Source of the DNA: Candidatus Nanopelagicales bacterium
Lineage (GTDB): Bacteria; Actinomycetota; Actinomycetes; S36-B12
Direction of reading: 5' to 3'
Length of the DNA: 64,000 bases
Assembly (NCBI GenBank): GCA_018401415.1
Contig: JAGYKV010000017.1
Location: 818,001-882,000 of the forward strand
Every line of letters begins with the position of its first letter. Position 1 is the stretch's first letter. Below the pieces are notes generated by a model. That model searched no databases. It had not been told where the DNA came from and saw only the letters and a program-made list of their open reading frames with translations. Both the position numbers and the translations under genes were made by a program. Below are positions 53,744-62,880 of this stretch, piece by piece.

Positions 53744-54805
53744 TTATGTGGCGGACAACTCTGCGATAACCGACTGAAGCGTCTTGACGGAAACGAGGAT
53801 CCACACGACTACAGCAATAACACTCGCCACAATTCCGAACAGGGGTGAGAATTCAGTCACTTGACCGACCAGCGTTATGGAGATGGCCATGGCAGCGATC
53901 GGAAAAACAAATCCCCACCAACCCATGTGAAATATAACGCCACCGTTGGAACGTGCCCGCTGTAATTCCAGCAGTGCAAATAGAGCCCACCACAACCCAA
54001 ACCCAATTCCCATGACCGCTATGGCTACGGCCAACCACACCGAATCTGGACCGACAATGCCGTACGCCTCAGCCGATTGCGCGAGTCGAATTATTGCAAC
54101 TCCAAAGACACCCGCCGGCGCTAACGGAATCCACAGGGACGGTGTCATGGGATTGGGGAGTGGAGCCTGAGTGGCCAATCGAATGACAAACATGCTGAAG
54201 ATTGCCAGGAACAGCATGGTGCCGATTCCGAGAAATGCAAAACCCACAACAAGGAGCGGCAGAGTCAGATTCGTCCAGTAGTGCATGATCGGAACAAGTG
54301 CAATGGGTACGAGTAACGGCATGACCACCGGGATCATCCAACCGCCATGGATGCGAGCTAATCCGACTTCACGAGTGCTGATACTCGTTGCCCAGATTGC
54401 CGAGTAACCCACGGCAATAATTGCTCCGGCGGCGACGAAAACCACAGCGATCCACATGGCAATGGGTTCGGGAAGTGTTTGGGGTCCAATTGCCCCCCAC
54501 CCGACCGCTAGCACGAGTAATCCCGCGGGCACGGTGGCCAGCATGGCTCCGTGACCGGGATCGGCGATTTCCTCACGCAACTCATGTCGGCGGGCCAGCC
54601 GGCGAAAGTACCTGGGCCACAGGGTCACGGCCAGAGCGGTGGCAACCCAGAGCAGCCCGATAGCCACCCAATCAATGACCATCCAGTCAAAACCCTGCTG
54701 ATCGAGAACCTGTGACTGCAGGCTGATCAGAATTCCAATGGCACCGGTTCCCATGACCGCACCGAACCAGGCCGGCTGCTGGTGCAGGGTTGGCATACCC
54801 GTCAT
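53744..54805 (-). CDS. TDT/SLAC1-family transporter (TehA or sulphite-exporter type)
   Basis: A 353-residue protein with about ten membrane helices. It opens QQPAWFGAVMGTGAIGILIS, the signature start of the tellurite-resistance/dicarboxylate transporter family; the family also includes sulphite exporters (Ssu1) and plant SLAC1 anion channels. Later segments include ARIHGGWMIPVVMPLLVPIA and LWIPLAPAGVFGVAIIRLAQ. ATG 54805 has AAGGAG seven bases upstream; the longer frame runs through the promoter. It is divergent from a CPVC-motif protein, with a CsoR-type palindrome between them. Substrate unknown; sulphite is a guess from context. Confidence 0.82.
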   Translation of the reverse strand: MTGMPTLHQQPAWFGAVMGTGAIGILISLQSQVLDQQGFDWMVIDWVAIGLLWVATALAVTLWPRYFRRLARRHELREEIADPGHGAMLATVPAGLLVLAVGWGAIGPQTLPEPIAMWIAVVFVAAGAIIAVGYSAIWATSISTREVGLARIHGGWMIPVVMPLLVPIALVPIMHYWTNLTLPLLVVGFAFLGIGTMLFLAIFSMFVIRLATQAPLPNPMTPSLWIPLAPAGVFGVAIIRLAQSAEAYGIVGPDSVWLAVAIAVMGIGFGLWWALFALLELQRARSNGGVIFHMGWWGFVFPIAAMAISITLVGQVTEFSPLFGIVASVIAVVVWILVSVKTLQSVIAELSAT

Positions 54806-54840
54806 GAAGTGCTCCTTCGGTGCGGGTCCCCAAAAATTTG

Positions 54841-54858
54841 GATACCCTATGGGGTATC
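54841..54858. promoter_or_regulatory. CsoR/CstR-type palindrome in a divergent promoter
   Basis: GATACCC-TATG-GGGTATC fills the 62-bp gap between the TDT transporter and the CPVC membrane protein. ATACCCTATGGGGTAT-like sites are the classic operators of copper-sensing CsoR and persulphide-sensing CstR repressors. No csoR gene lies in this window, so the regulator would be encoded elsewhere. The site is 10 bp before the right-hand start codon. Confidence 0.65.
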
Positions 54859-54867
54859 TTAGCGCGC

Positions 54868-55386
54868 ATGGACTTACGGAGAAAAAGCCACACCTGGCGC
54901 ACGGCTCTCGCCCAATGGAGCCCCCGGCGTTGGTGGGCGGCACTCGCCTTTGGCGTGGGGATTGCATTGATTATTGCTCTGCCCACGGCGGTGATTCCCA
55001 ACCCGATTTTTGGTCGAGCTATTGAAGTGACCTGGTGGTCCTATCCGACCGTGATTCTTTCCGGGATCCTCGGTGGCCTGCTGATGGCAAGTTATGTGCG
55101 AGAACCCGCCGCGTCACAAGGTGCAGATGACTCAGAACCAGGCACAACCGATGAACTCAAGGATCCGGCCCTGCGCTGGGGAACCATCGGTGGATTTGTT
55201 TCCTTCTTCGCCGTGGGTTGCCCGGTGTGCAATAAATTGATTTTGATCGCGCTCGGAACTACGGGTGCTGTGAGTTGGTTTGCTCCAATCCAGCCGTTTC
55301 TTGCTCTTGTATCCATTCTCTTCATGGTGTGGGCACTGGATATGCGTCTGAAAAATCAGGATTCGTGTTCCCTGACCAAGGTCTAG
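54868..55386 (+). CDS. Membrane protein with GCPVCNK motif
   Basis: A 172-residue protein with four membrane segments (WWAALAFGVGIALIIALPTA, YPTVILSGILGGLLMASYV, IGGFVSFFAVGCPVCNKLIL, PIQPFLALVSILFMVWALDM). The CPVC pair sits in the third segment and CNK ends it; such a thiol pair could bind copper or handle sulphane sulphur. ATG 54868 lies so close to the operator that the mRNA is probably leaderless. I recall similar unnamed proteins in actinobacteria with the same FFAVGCPVCNK block. It is followed by tetR after 9 bp. Confidence 0.72.
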   Translation: MDLRRKSHTWRTALAQWSPRRWWAALAFGVGIALIIALPTAVIPNPIFGRAIEVTWWSYPTVILSGILGGLLMASYVREPAASQGADDSEPGTTDELKDPALRWGTIGGFVSFFAVGCPVCNKLILIALGTTGAVSWFAPIQPFLALVSILFMVWALDMRLKNQDSCSLTKV

Positions 55387-55395
55387 ACTTCATCT

Positions 55396-56000
55396 GTGGG
55401 TGGAGAGTTAAGTAATCGCGATTCCGAACATCGGGCGTACCACCACGGAGATTTGCGTGAAGCCCTCCTTGAACAAGCGATCGCCAGTGTCAACGCGGTT
55501 GGTTCCGAGCATTTGTCGCTGCGGGCGGTAGCCGCGGCGGTAGGTGTCAGCCCGAGCGCGGCCTATCACCACTTCGCGGATAAAGATGAACTACTCGCAG
55601 CGGTCAAAGCTCGAGGCTTTGATCAACTCGACTCCTATATTGCCGGGAATATCGATGGCAACCTGATGGTGGGCCCCGATGCCAATCACGTGAGAAAACT
55701 GATGCAGGCGGGAGCTCTCGCCTACATTAACTTCGCCGTGGACAACCCCCACTGGTTCTCCATCATGTTTAGCGGAGTGAAAGAACTCCAGAAACCGCCG
55801 TACATGGAATCGTCCATGGAATATCTCAAAAACATTTTTACCTTCAACCGGGGAATCACAATTGAAGATCATGCATTGACCGAAGATGTACTTCTCGCAT
55901 CGGTGCATGGAATTGCCGCGTTGGTAGTGGAGGGTCGCATGGATCGTGATCGAGTTCCGGCAGCAATCGAAATTCTCAGCACGCTCATGATGGGCCCTGA
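55396..56000 (+). CDS. TetR-family regulator (3' end probably altered by a base error)
   Basis: The N-terminal helix-turn-helix (about 15-65) is AYHHGDLREALLEQAIASVN, LSLRAVAAAVGVSPSAAYHH and FADKDELLAAV; the C-terminal domain resembles TetR_C_33/WHG types. As given, the frame continues without a stop into peptidase E, forming a 496-residue fusion. One more base in GGGCCC (55992-55997) would give ATG ATG GGG CCC TGA and end the protein at residue 201, the normal TetR length, 20 bp before a peptidase E start. I therefore treat it as a separate gene. The start is GTG. Confidence 0.8.
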
Positions 56001-56019
56001 TGAACACGAGCACTCAATC

Positions 56020-56741
56020 ATGACTCGGAAAATACTTGCGACCAGTGGCGGTTTCATTGCCCGCACCGCCACCGGCGGTCACAAACCTGCCGGACTCATG
56101 CTGCGAGCTTTGGAACTCACGGGCAAAGAACGACCCCGCGTCACATTCATCATGACCGCCTCAGCCGATGACCCTCAATATCTGGCAACCATGTACTCCG
56201 CCATGTCTGGGCTCTCCTGCGATGTTGATCACCTATCACTTTTCACCATGCCCAACCACAATCCAGCCGAGATTATTGGCAAGAGTGACCTGATCTGGGT
56301 GGGTGGCGGCAGTGTGGTGAATCTCCTGGCGGTGTGGCGGGCCCACCAACTCGATCACCTCCTCCACGATGCCTGGGACCAAGGAACCGTGTTAGCAGGC
56401 GTGAGTGCTGGTTCCATCTGCTGGCACACCGGAGGTCCCACCGACTCCTTCGGCAAAGAACTCAAACCGGTACTGAACGGACTTGCCCTGCTGCCCTATG
56501 GCAATGGAGTGCATTACGACTCTGAACCAGGCCGCCGTCCACTCGTGCACGAACTTGTTCGCACTGAACTTCTTCCGCTCACCTACGCCACCGATGACCA
56601 CGTGGGAATCCTGTATTCCAACACCGAGGCAACTGAAGTGATCGCAGACAGCGAAGTGAACCCCGAGACGGGTCCTGCCGCCTACCGGATTGAAAAAGTT
56701 GGCTCAGATGTAGTGGAGACTCGAATCCCAGTGGGCGTTAA
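56020..56741 (+). CDS. Peptidase E-like protein (S51 family)
   Basis: About 240 residues of the dipeptidase E/cyanophycinase fold. It starts MTRKILATSGGF; then come VTFIMTASADDPQYL, DLIWVGGGSVVNLLAVWRAH, the nucleophile Ser in GVSAGSICWH (about 128) and the His-containing YGNGVHYDSEP and DDHVGILY. S51 enzymes cleave Asp-Xaa dipeptides. As given, the frame is fused to tetR upstream and runs on to 56886, overlapping hutG on the other strand. One extra G in the GGG at 56733-56735 gives a stop at 56739-56741, 7 bp before the hutG end, so I infer that end. Confidence 0.75.
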
Positions 56742-56748
56742 TTACCCA

Positions 56749-57658
56749 TTAACGATTCTGCACACCCGCAAGAAACTCGGCAATGCACACCGCCACCAAG
56801 CGAACCGTTCTGGCATCGGCCGAATCAGCCTGTGCATCTACTTCGGTGAAGTCAATGGAGCCCACGCGCGGATCCGATCCGAATAGGTATACCAACTTTC
56901 TCAGCTCATGGGCGGTAAGACCACCCGGCGCTGCGGCCGGACATGCGGGAACTACAGATCGATCACACACATCCACATCAATATCAACATGGATAGGACC
57001 GCCATCAGCACCCGCAACGGAAAGTGCTCGTTGAACAATGTCGTGAAGATGATCCAGTTTCACTGCATCGCGAGGAATAACCGTGATCTGATGTTCCCGG
57101 GCCCTGCGTGCATACGCGGGTGAATTAGAAAAATCAGCAATTCCAATTTGCACAATATTTTTACCAGGTAGACCTGATTCAATGAGTCTCTTGCACCGGA
57201 GAACCATTGCTCTTCCCATCGCGTAGATCGTGGTGAGCATCGACGGTCACCAAGCCGGCTGTCGCGATTCTGTCGCCCCACAGACCTTGTGCTACCGAGT
57301 AGGTAATGGAGTTGTCTCCACCAATTGCAATCACTGTTTTACTGCGAAGCGGTTCCATTGCAGTAAAAACTCGCTCTTCACCTTCAGCGTGATCGGGTGA
57401 ATCGACATCAGGTGCATCGTAAATATTGAATTGACTCACATCAGTGTCGTGAGTCCACGAATAGGTGGAGTATTTTCTCAATGCTAACCGCACTGCAGTC
57501 GGCGTGGTGTGAGCGTTTGTTGGGCTGATGGAAGTTTCATGTGCCGGAACACCAATGAGTGCAATGCTTGCGTTCTGATCTGTTGTCAGCAGATCAGAAA
57601 TTCGGGGCCATAGAGGATCTTCCATGTTATTTACAGACCCATTTTCTACTGCATTCAT
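56749..57658 (-). pseudogene. hutG: Formimidoylglutamase/arginase-family ureohydrolase, one frameshift
   Basis: Hydrolyses N-formimidoyl-glutamate to glutamate and formamide, the last step of one histidine-degradation route. The 5' part has IALIGVPAHETSISPTNA, the manganese ligands in GGDNSITYSV and DAHHDLRDG. After a frame change near 57191 the 3' part has HVDIDVDVCDRSVVPACPAA, APGGLTAHEL and a metal-ligand Glu in IDFTEVD. Removing one A (coding strand GTGCAAGAG to GTGCAGAG) restores about 303 residues. All catalytic residues survive, so an assembly error is likely. The gene abuts the iclR stop codon and is adjacent to other hut genes. Confidence 0.82.
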
Positions 57659-58456
57659 GGATTGTGCCCACCAATTCTCTGTGTCAGTTTGTGGGCGGAG
57701 TCTTGCACAACCTCAATCACGAATTCCTGATGAGTGGGCAGACGTGAATCATCGCGATAGGTAATGCCAATTGCGGCGACCGGCTGACTCAAGTGGTCGA
57801 ATGCCGCACTGGCAATTGAGGAATACCCCGCACTGATGAATCCCACTTCATGGGAATACCCCTGATCACGTTCGACTCTGAGTACAGTTGCGCAACTCCG
57901 ACAATGTTTGTGGACCTTTGCCCGTTCGATCCGTGAATGCCGAAGGGTCGGGGAAAAGTGCTCTGACCTGTGAATCTGCCAGGTGGGCCAGCATGGCTCG
58001 ACCGGAGGCCGTGAGATTCGCGGGAAGTCTCACCCCGACATCTGTCACGAGGGTGATGCTCGAACTCGTGGACTCCTTCAGTAGATACAGGGTGTCATTG
58101 CCGCGAAGAATTCCCACATGGCCCACCACGGAGCCAATCCTCTTCAACTTTTTAACGGCCTCTGTCAATAACGGGCGGGCACGTCGCTCCATGGGTTCAT
58201 GGCGCACGTAGGCCGAGCCCACCTCAAATGCACTCACCCCCAACCCCCACATGGAATTCCCCGCAGGAGTAACAAATCCACGAGCCTGCATGGCCACCAG
58301 CAGGTGATACACACTGGACTTGGGAATCTGGCATTCCCTCGCAATGGTTGCCGCCGGAATGGGGCCGGCAGATCGCGCCAATGCCAACAAGATCATCAAG
58401 GTTCGGTCAGCCGCTGGCACCTGGGACACACGGCTAAAGTCTCGCATACGAGACAT
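57655..58456 (-). pseudogene. IclR-family regulator of hut genes, one frameshift
   Basis: The N-terminal winged helix (about 10-75) reads AADRTLMILLALARSAGPIP, AATIARECQIPKSSVYHLLV and AMQARGFVT. The effector domain follows: GSVVGHVGILRGNDTLYLLK and LPANLTASGRAMLAHL. After a frame change near 57880-57890 the conserved ERDQGYSHEVGFISAGYSSI continues to IGGHNP. One missing base in the GCGCAA region explains it. It is divergent from hutU by about 50 bp and co-directional with hutG, an arrangement that fits a repressor or activator of histidine degradation. The true start may be ATG 58456 or ATG 58447. Confidence 0.8.
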
Positions 58457-58509
58457 CAATTCAGCCCAGAGCCGTGCGCCCGCCACTCATCTGGATGAAC
58501 AATCAGGAC

Positions 58510-60199
58510 ATGACCTCCGAATTGATCACCCCCACGTTCGATCCGACTCGGCACATTAGCGCTCCGCGGGGCACCACCCTCACCGCTCAAGGATGGCCGC
58601 AGGAAGCCGCACTGCGCATGCTGCAGAACAACTTGGATCCGGCTGTTGCGGAATACCCGGAAAAGCTCGTGGTGTACGGAGGCACCGGCAAAGCCGCCCG
58701 CGATTGGCGAAGCTTTGATGCCATGGTGAAGACCCTGACCAACTCTCAAAGCGGATGAAACCATGCTGGTGCAATCCGGGCGTCCCGTTGGAGTCATGCA
58801 AACCCACGAATGGGCACCGCGTGTTCTGATCGCTAACTCCAATCTGGTGGGCGACTGGGCCACCTGGCCGGAGTTTCGTCGCCTGGAACAACTCGGGTTG
58901 ACCATGTATGGCCAAATGACGGCGGGCTCGTGGATTTATATTGGCACCCAAGGAATTCTTCAAGGAACCTATGAAACATTCGCCGCTATTGCGGACAAGA
59001 AATTCGGTGGCACCCTCGCTGGGACACTGACGGTCACGGCCGGGTGCGGTGGCATGGGTGGTGCCCAACCACTTGCGGTCACCATGTGTGAAGGCGTCTG
59101 CCTTCTGATTGACATTGATCCTTCACGACTGCACCGCCGGGTCAACGACCGTTACCTCGATGTGGTTGCACCTGATCTAGAAACCGCTTTGGAATTGGTG
59201 CTTGAGGCGAAGAAGAACCGAAAGGCACTATCGGTCGGACTTGTGGGCAATGCCGCAACTCTCTACCCCGAACTATTGCGTCGCGGTGTGCCCATTGACA
59301 TTGTGACCGACCAAACATCAGCACATGACCCACTCAGTTACATTCCCGAGGGCATCGATTTCGGCGATGCTGCCGATTACGCCGACAAGAAGCCCGATGA
59401 ATTCACCGAACGAGCCCAGGAATCAATGGCCAAGCATGTCGAGGCCATGGTCGGCTTCATGGACGAAGGCGCAGAGGTGTTTGACTACGGCAATTCCATT
59501 CGCGACGAGGCGCGCAAGGGTGGCTACTCCCGCGCATTCGCTTTCCCAGGGTTCATTCCCGCATATATTCGCCCGCTATTTTGTGAAGGCAAGGGACCCT
59601 TTCGCTGGGTGGCTCTGTCTGGTGAAGAAAAAGATATTCACCGCACCGACCAAGCAGTTTTGGAACTATTCCCTGAGAACGATCACCTTCGGCGCTGGAT
59701 CACCATGGCTCAGGAACGGGTCGCTTTTCAAGGACTACCCGCACGAATCTGTTGGCTGGGTTACGGCGAACGTGACAAAGCTGGTGAAAAGTTCAATGAA
59801 CTTGTGGCCAACGGAGAAGTTGCCGCACCACTTGTCATTGGGCGCGACCATCTCGATTGTGGCTCGGTCGCCAGCCCCTATCGGGAAACAGAATCGATGC
59901 TGGACGGTTCCGATGCAATCGCCGACTGGCCACTACTCAATGCCATGGTGAATATTGCATCTGGTGCGTCGTGGGTTTCCATTCACCACGGTGGTGGTGT
60001 CGGAATCGGTCGCTCGATTCACGCGGGTCAGGTAACAGTTGCCGATGGCACCGCACTCGCTGGCGAGAAAATTCGGAGGGTGCTGACCAATGACCCCGGA
60101 ATGGGTGTGATCCGTCACGTGGACGCCGGCTACGACATTGCCTGCGGTGTCGCGGAGGAAAAAAACGTCCGTATTCCCATGGCTGAATTAGATGAGTAG
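58510..60199 (+). pseudogene. hutU: Urocanate hydratase, one frameshift
   Basis: Converts urocanate to imidazolonepropionate using tightly bound NAD+ as electrophile. The N-terminal block is [40 protein letters not shown]. The frame shifts at 58741-58742 (one extra A in ACCAACTCTC), then continues [58 protein letters not shown] (NAD site), [19 protein letters not shown] and [17 protein letters not shown]. The restored length is about 562 residues, normal for the family. Only one homopolymer base is affected, so the gene is probably intact in the cell. First gene of hutU-I-H. Confidence 0.92.
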
Positions 60200-60208
60200 G
60201 TCCCACAG

Positions 60209-61375
60209 GTGACCACCCTGATCAGCAATATTGCCGAGCTTGTCACCGAATCAGACCGGTACCCAACGCGAGCCCACGGATACGCATTTGCTTGTGACGC
60301 TGGTGTGATCACGTGGGTTGGTCCGGAATCCGAAGCCCCCACAACCGATCACATCATTGATGCTCACGGCGGAGCCGTGCTCCCTGGGTTCGTTGACTCG
60401 CATGCCCACCTGATTTTTGCCGGTGACCGTTCAGCGGACTTTGCAGCGCGCATGGCCGGTGAGAAATATGCAGCGGGTGGTATCGGCTCGACCGTCACTG
60501 CCACCAGATCGGCAACAGATGAACAACTTCGAGCACGCGCTCAACTTCTTATTGATTCCATGACTTCACATGGAATCACAACCTTTGAAATCAAGTCTGG
60601 CTACGGCTTAACCGTCCAAGACGAAGCTCGTTCACTTCGCATTGCGCGTGAATTCACTCCCGAAACAACTTTCCTCGGCGCCCATGTTGTACCCGTTGAG
60701 TACCGCGAGGATCCGGATTCATATGTCGACTTGGTCTGCGGTGACATGCTGACCGCGTGCGCACCGCATGCGAAGTGGATTGATGTTTTCTGCGATCAAG
60801 GTGCGTTCACACCAGAACAGACCAAGAGAATTCTTCTGGCAGGTCGCAATGCCGGTCTTCAGGTGCGTTTGCATGCCAACCAGATTGCGTCATTGGGGGG
60901 AATTGATGTTGCCGCCGAGTGCGGGGCCGTCAGCGTTGATCACCTGACCTACATGTCAGATTCAGAACTGCAGACCATGGCCACCCATAATATTGTGGCC
61001 ACACTTCTGCCCGGAGTTGAATTCTGCACCCGCTCCCCCTACCCCGATGCCCGTCGATTCCTTGACGCCGGAATTACCGTGGCACTGGCCACCGACTGCA
61101 ATCCGGGTACCTCCTATGTCACCTCCATGCCCTTTGTTATTGCATTGGCCGTGCGGGAAATGCACATGAGTGTGGATCAAGCTGTGTGGTCGGCCACCGC
61201 TGGCGGGGCCGCAGCGCTGGGTCGCACCGACATTGGTCGAATCGAAGTGGGCAAGCAAGCCGATTTCCTGATTCTGAATCAACCCACGATTGACTTCCTC
61301 GCGTACAACCCCGGTACTTCGCCGGTGGCCCGCGTGTATCGAGCCGGCCAACTCCTAAGGTCATCACATGAGTAA
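60209..61375 (+). CDS. hutI: Imidazolonepropionase
   Basis: Opens the ring of imidazolonepropionate to N-formimidoylglutamate. The 388-residue amidohydrolase has the metal-binding HxH in GFVDSHAHLIFAGDRS, the substrate-binding FEIKSGYGL, GAHVVPVEYRED, HANQIASLGGID (His ligand) and VALATDCNPGTS (Asp ligand). The start is GTG, 10 bp after hutU. It overlaps hutH by 8 bp. This gene is free of frameshifts, which argues that the pathway is still under selection. Confidence 0.95.
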   Translation: MTTLISNIAELVTESDRYPTRAHGYAFACDAGVITWVGPESEAPTTDHIIDAHGGAVLPGFVDSHAHLIFAGDRSADFAARMAGEKYAAGGIGSTVTATRSATDEQLRARAQLLIDSMTSHGITTFEIKSGYGLTVQDEARSLRIAREFTPETTFLGAHVVPVEYREDPDSYVDLVCGDMLTACAPHAKWIDVFCDQGAFTPEQTKRILLAGRNAGLQVRLHANQIASLGGIDVAAECGAVSVDHLTYMSDSELQTMATHNIVATLLPGVEFCTRSPYPDARRFLDAGITVALATDCNPGTSYVTSMPFVIALAVREMHMSVDQAVWSATAGGAAALGRTDIGRIEVGKQADFLILNQPTIDFLAYNPGTSPVARVYRAGQLLRSSHE

Positions 61376-62880
61376 ATCGACGGTCACCCTTTCTACGAGC
61401 GGTTCAGACTTTTCTGATGTGGTGAATGTCGCCCGCCACAACGCCCTCGTGGAAATTTCACCCGAAGCACTCACCGCCATGGCCGCGAGCCGCAAGCACG
61501 TAGAAGTCCTCGCCGCATCTGCAGATCCTGTTTACGGAATCTCCACCGGTTTCGGTGCCCTCGCGAATCGACATATTCCCCATGACATGCGCACCCAACT
61601 CCAAAAATCCTTGATCCGATCCCATGCGGCCGGAATCGGCGCCGAAGTTGAACGCGAAGTTGTTCGGGCCACCATGTTTTTGCGCCTCAAAACACTTACT
61701 TCGGGTCGAACCGGCGTGCGTCCTGAAGTAGCTCAAACCTATGCAGCGATTCTCAACGCTGGCATCACTCCAGTTGTTCATGAATTCGGGTCACTCGGTT
61801 GCAGTGGTGATTTGGCTCCCCTCGCCCACTGCGCCCTTGTGGCCATGGGTGAAGGCCGGGCCCGCAATGCACAGGGCGAAGAACACGGTGTTGATGTCCT
61901 TCTTGCTGAAGCTGGAATCACACCCGTTGAGCTCAATGAAAAGGAAGGCCTTGCACTGATTAACGGAACCGATGGCATGCTCGGCATGCTGATCATGGCG
62001 ATCAGTGATCTCGAATCCCTCTGCGATGCTGCAGACCTCTCCACCGCCATGAGTATCGACGCATTACTCGGAACCGATCAAGTATTCCGACCGGAATTAC
62101 ATGCGCCGCTTCGCCCGCACCCTGGGCAGGAGGTCAGTGCTGCACATATATACGCACACCTTCAAGGTTCAGGGATTCTGGCCAGTCACAAAGAAGACGA
62201 TGACCGCGTACAAGATGCCTACAGTTTGCGGTGTGCACCCCAGGTCACCGGTGCCGTGCGCGACACGATTTCCCATGCTCGCAACGTGGCCGAACGCGAA
62301 CTTGCTGCGAGCATTGACAACCCGGTGATTCTGCCTTCCGGTGAGGTCACCAGTAACGGTAACTTTCATGGCGCACCGGTGGCCTATGTTCTGGATTTTC
62401 TCGCCATTGCCGCCGCGGACCTCGCGTCAATCTGCGAGCGTCGCACCGATCGAATGCTGGATAAAAATCGCAGTCAGGGACTCCCGCCATTTCTTGCCGA
62501 TGATCCCGGAGTTGATTCCGGCCTGATGATTGCCCAGTACACCCAAGCCGCTTTGGTGAGTGACATGAAGCGCCTCGCGGTGCCGGCGAGCGTGGACTCC
62601 ATTCCGAGTTCAGCAATGCAAGAGGATCACGTGTCCATGGGCTGGCATGCGGCGAGAAAACTGCGCACATCAGTATCGAATCTCACTTCGGTGATTGCAA
62701 TTGAGATGCTGACAGCCGCCCGCGCCATTGAACTGCGCGCACCGCTGCAATCATCAAAGCCGATCGTGAACGCGATCAAAGAACTTCGTGCACTACTCCG
62801 GTGGTCCAGGACCAGACCGATTCCTGGCACCCGATATCGCAGGTGCCAGGGAATTCGTAGCCGCAAAATTCCTTGGCTAG
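61368..62880 (+). pseudogene. hutH: Histidine ammonia-lyase, frameshift near the 3' end
   Basis: Removes ammonia from histidine to give urocanate. Present are YGISTGFGALANRHIP, the MIO-forming segment GSLGCSGDLAPLAHC, LINGTDGMLGML, FHGAPVAYVLDFLAIAAADL, the tail ERRTDRMLD and SAMQEDHVSMGWHAARKL. The MIO tripeptide is Cys-Ser-Gly rather than the common Ala-Ser-Gly. The frame breaks near 62795-62802. Shifting it gives the conserved end GPGPDRFLAPDIAGAREFVA and stop at 62880; unshifted, the ORF runs to 62957 with an unrelated tail. About 504 residues are restored. The stop shares bases with the convergent oxidoreductase stop (CTAG). Confidence 0.92.
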
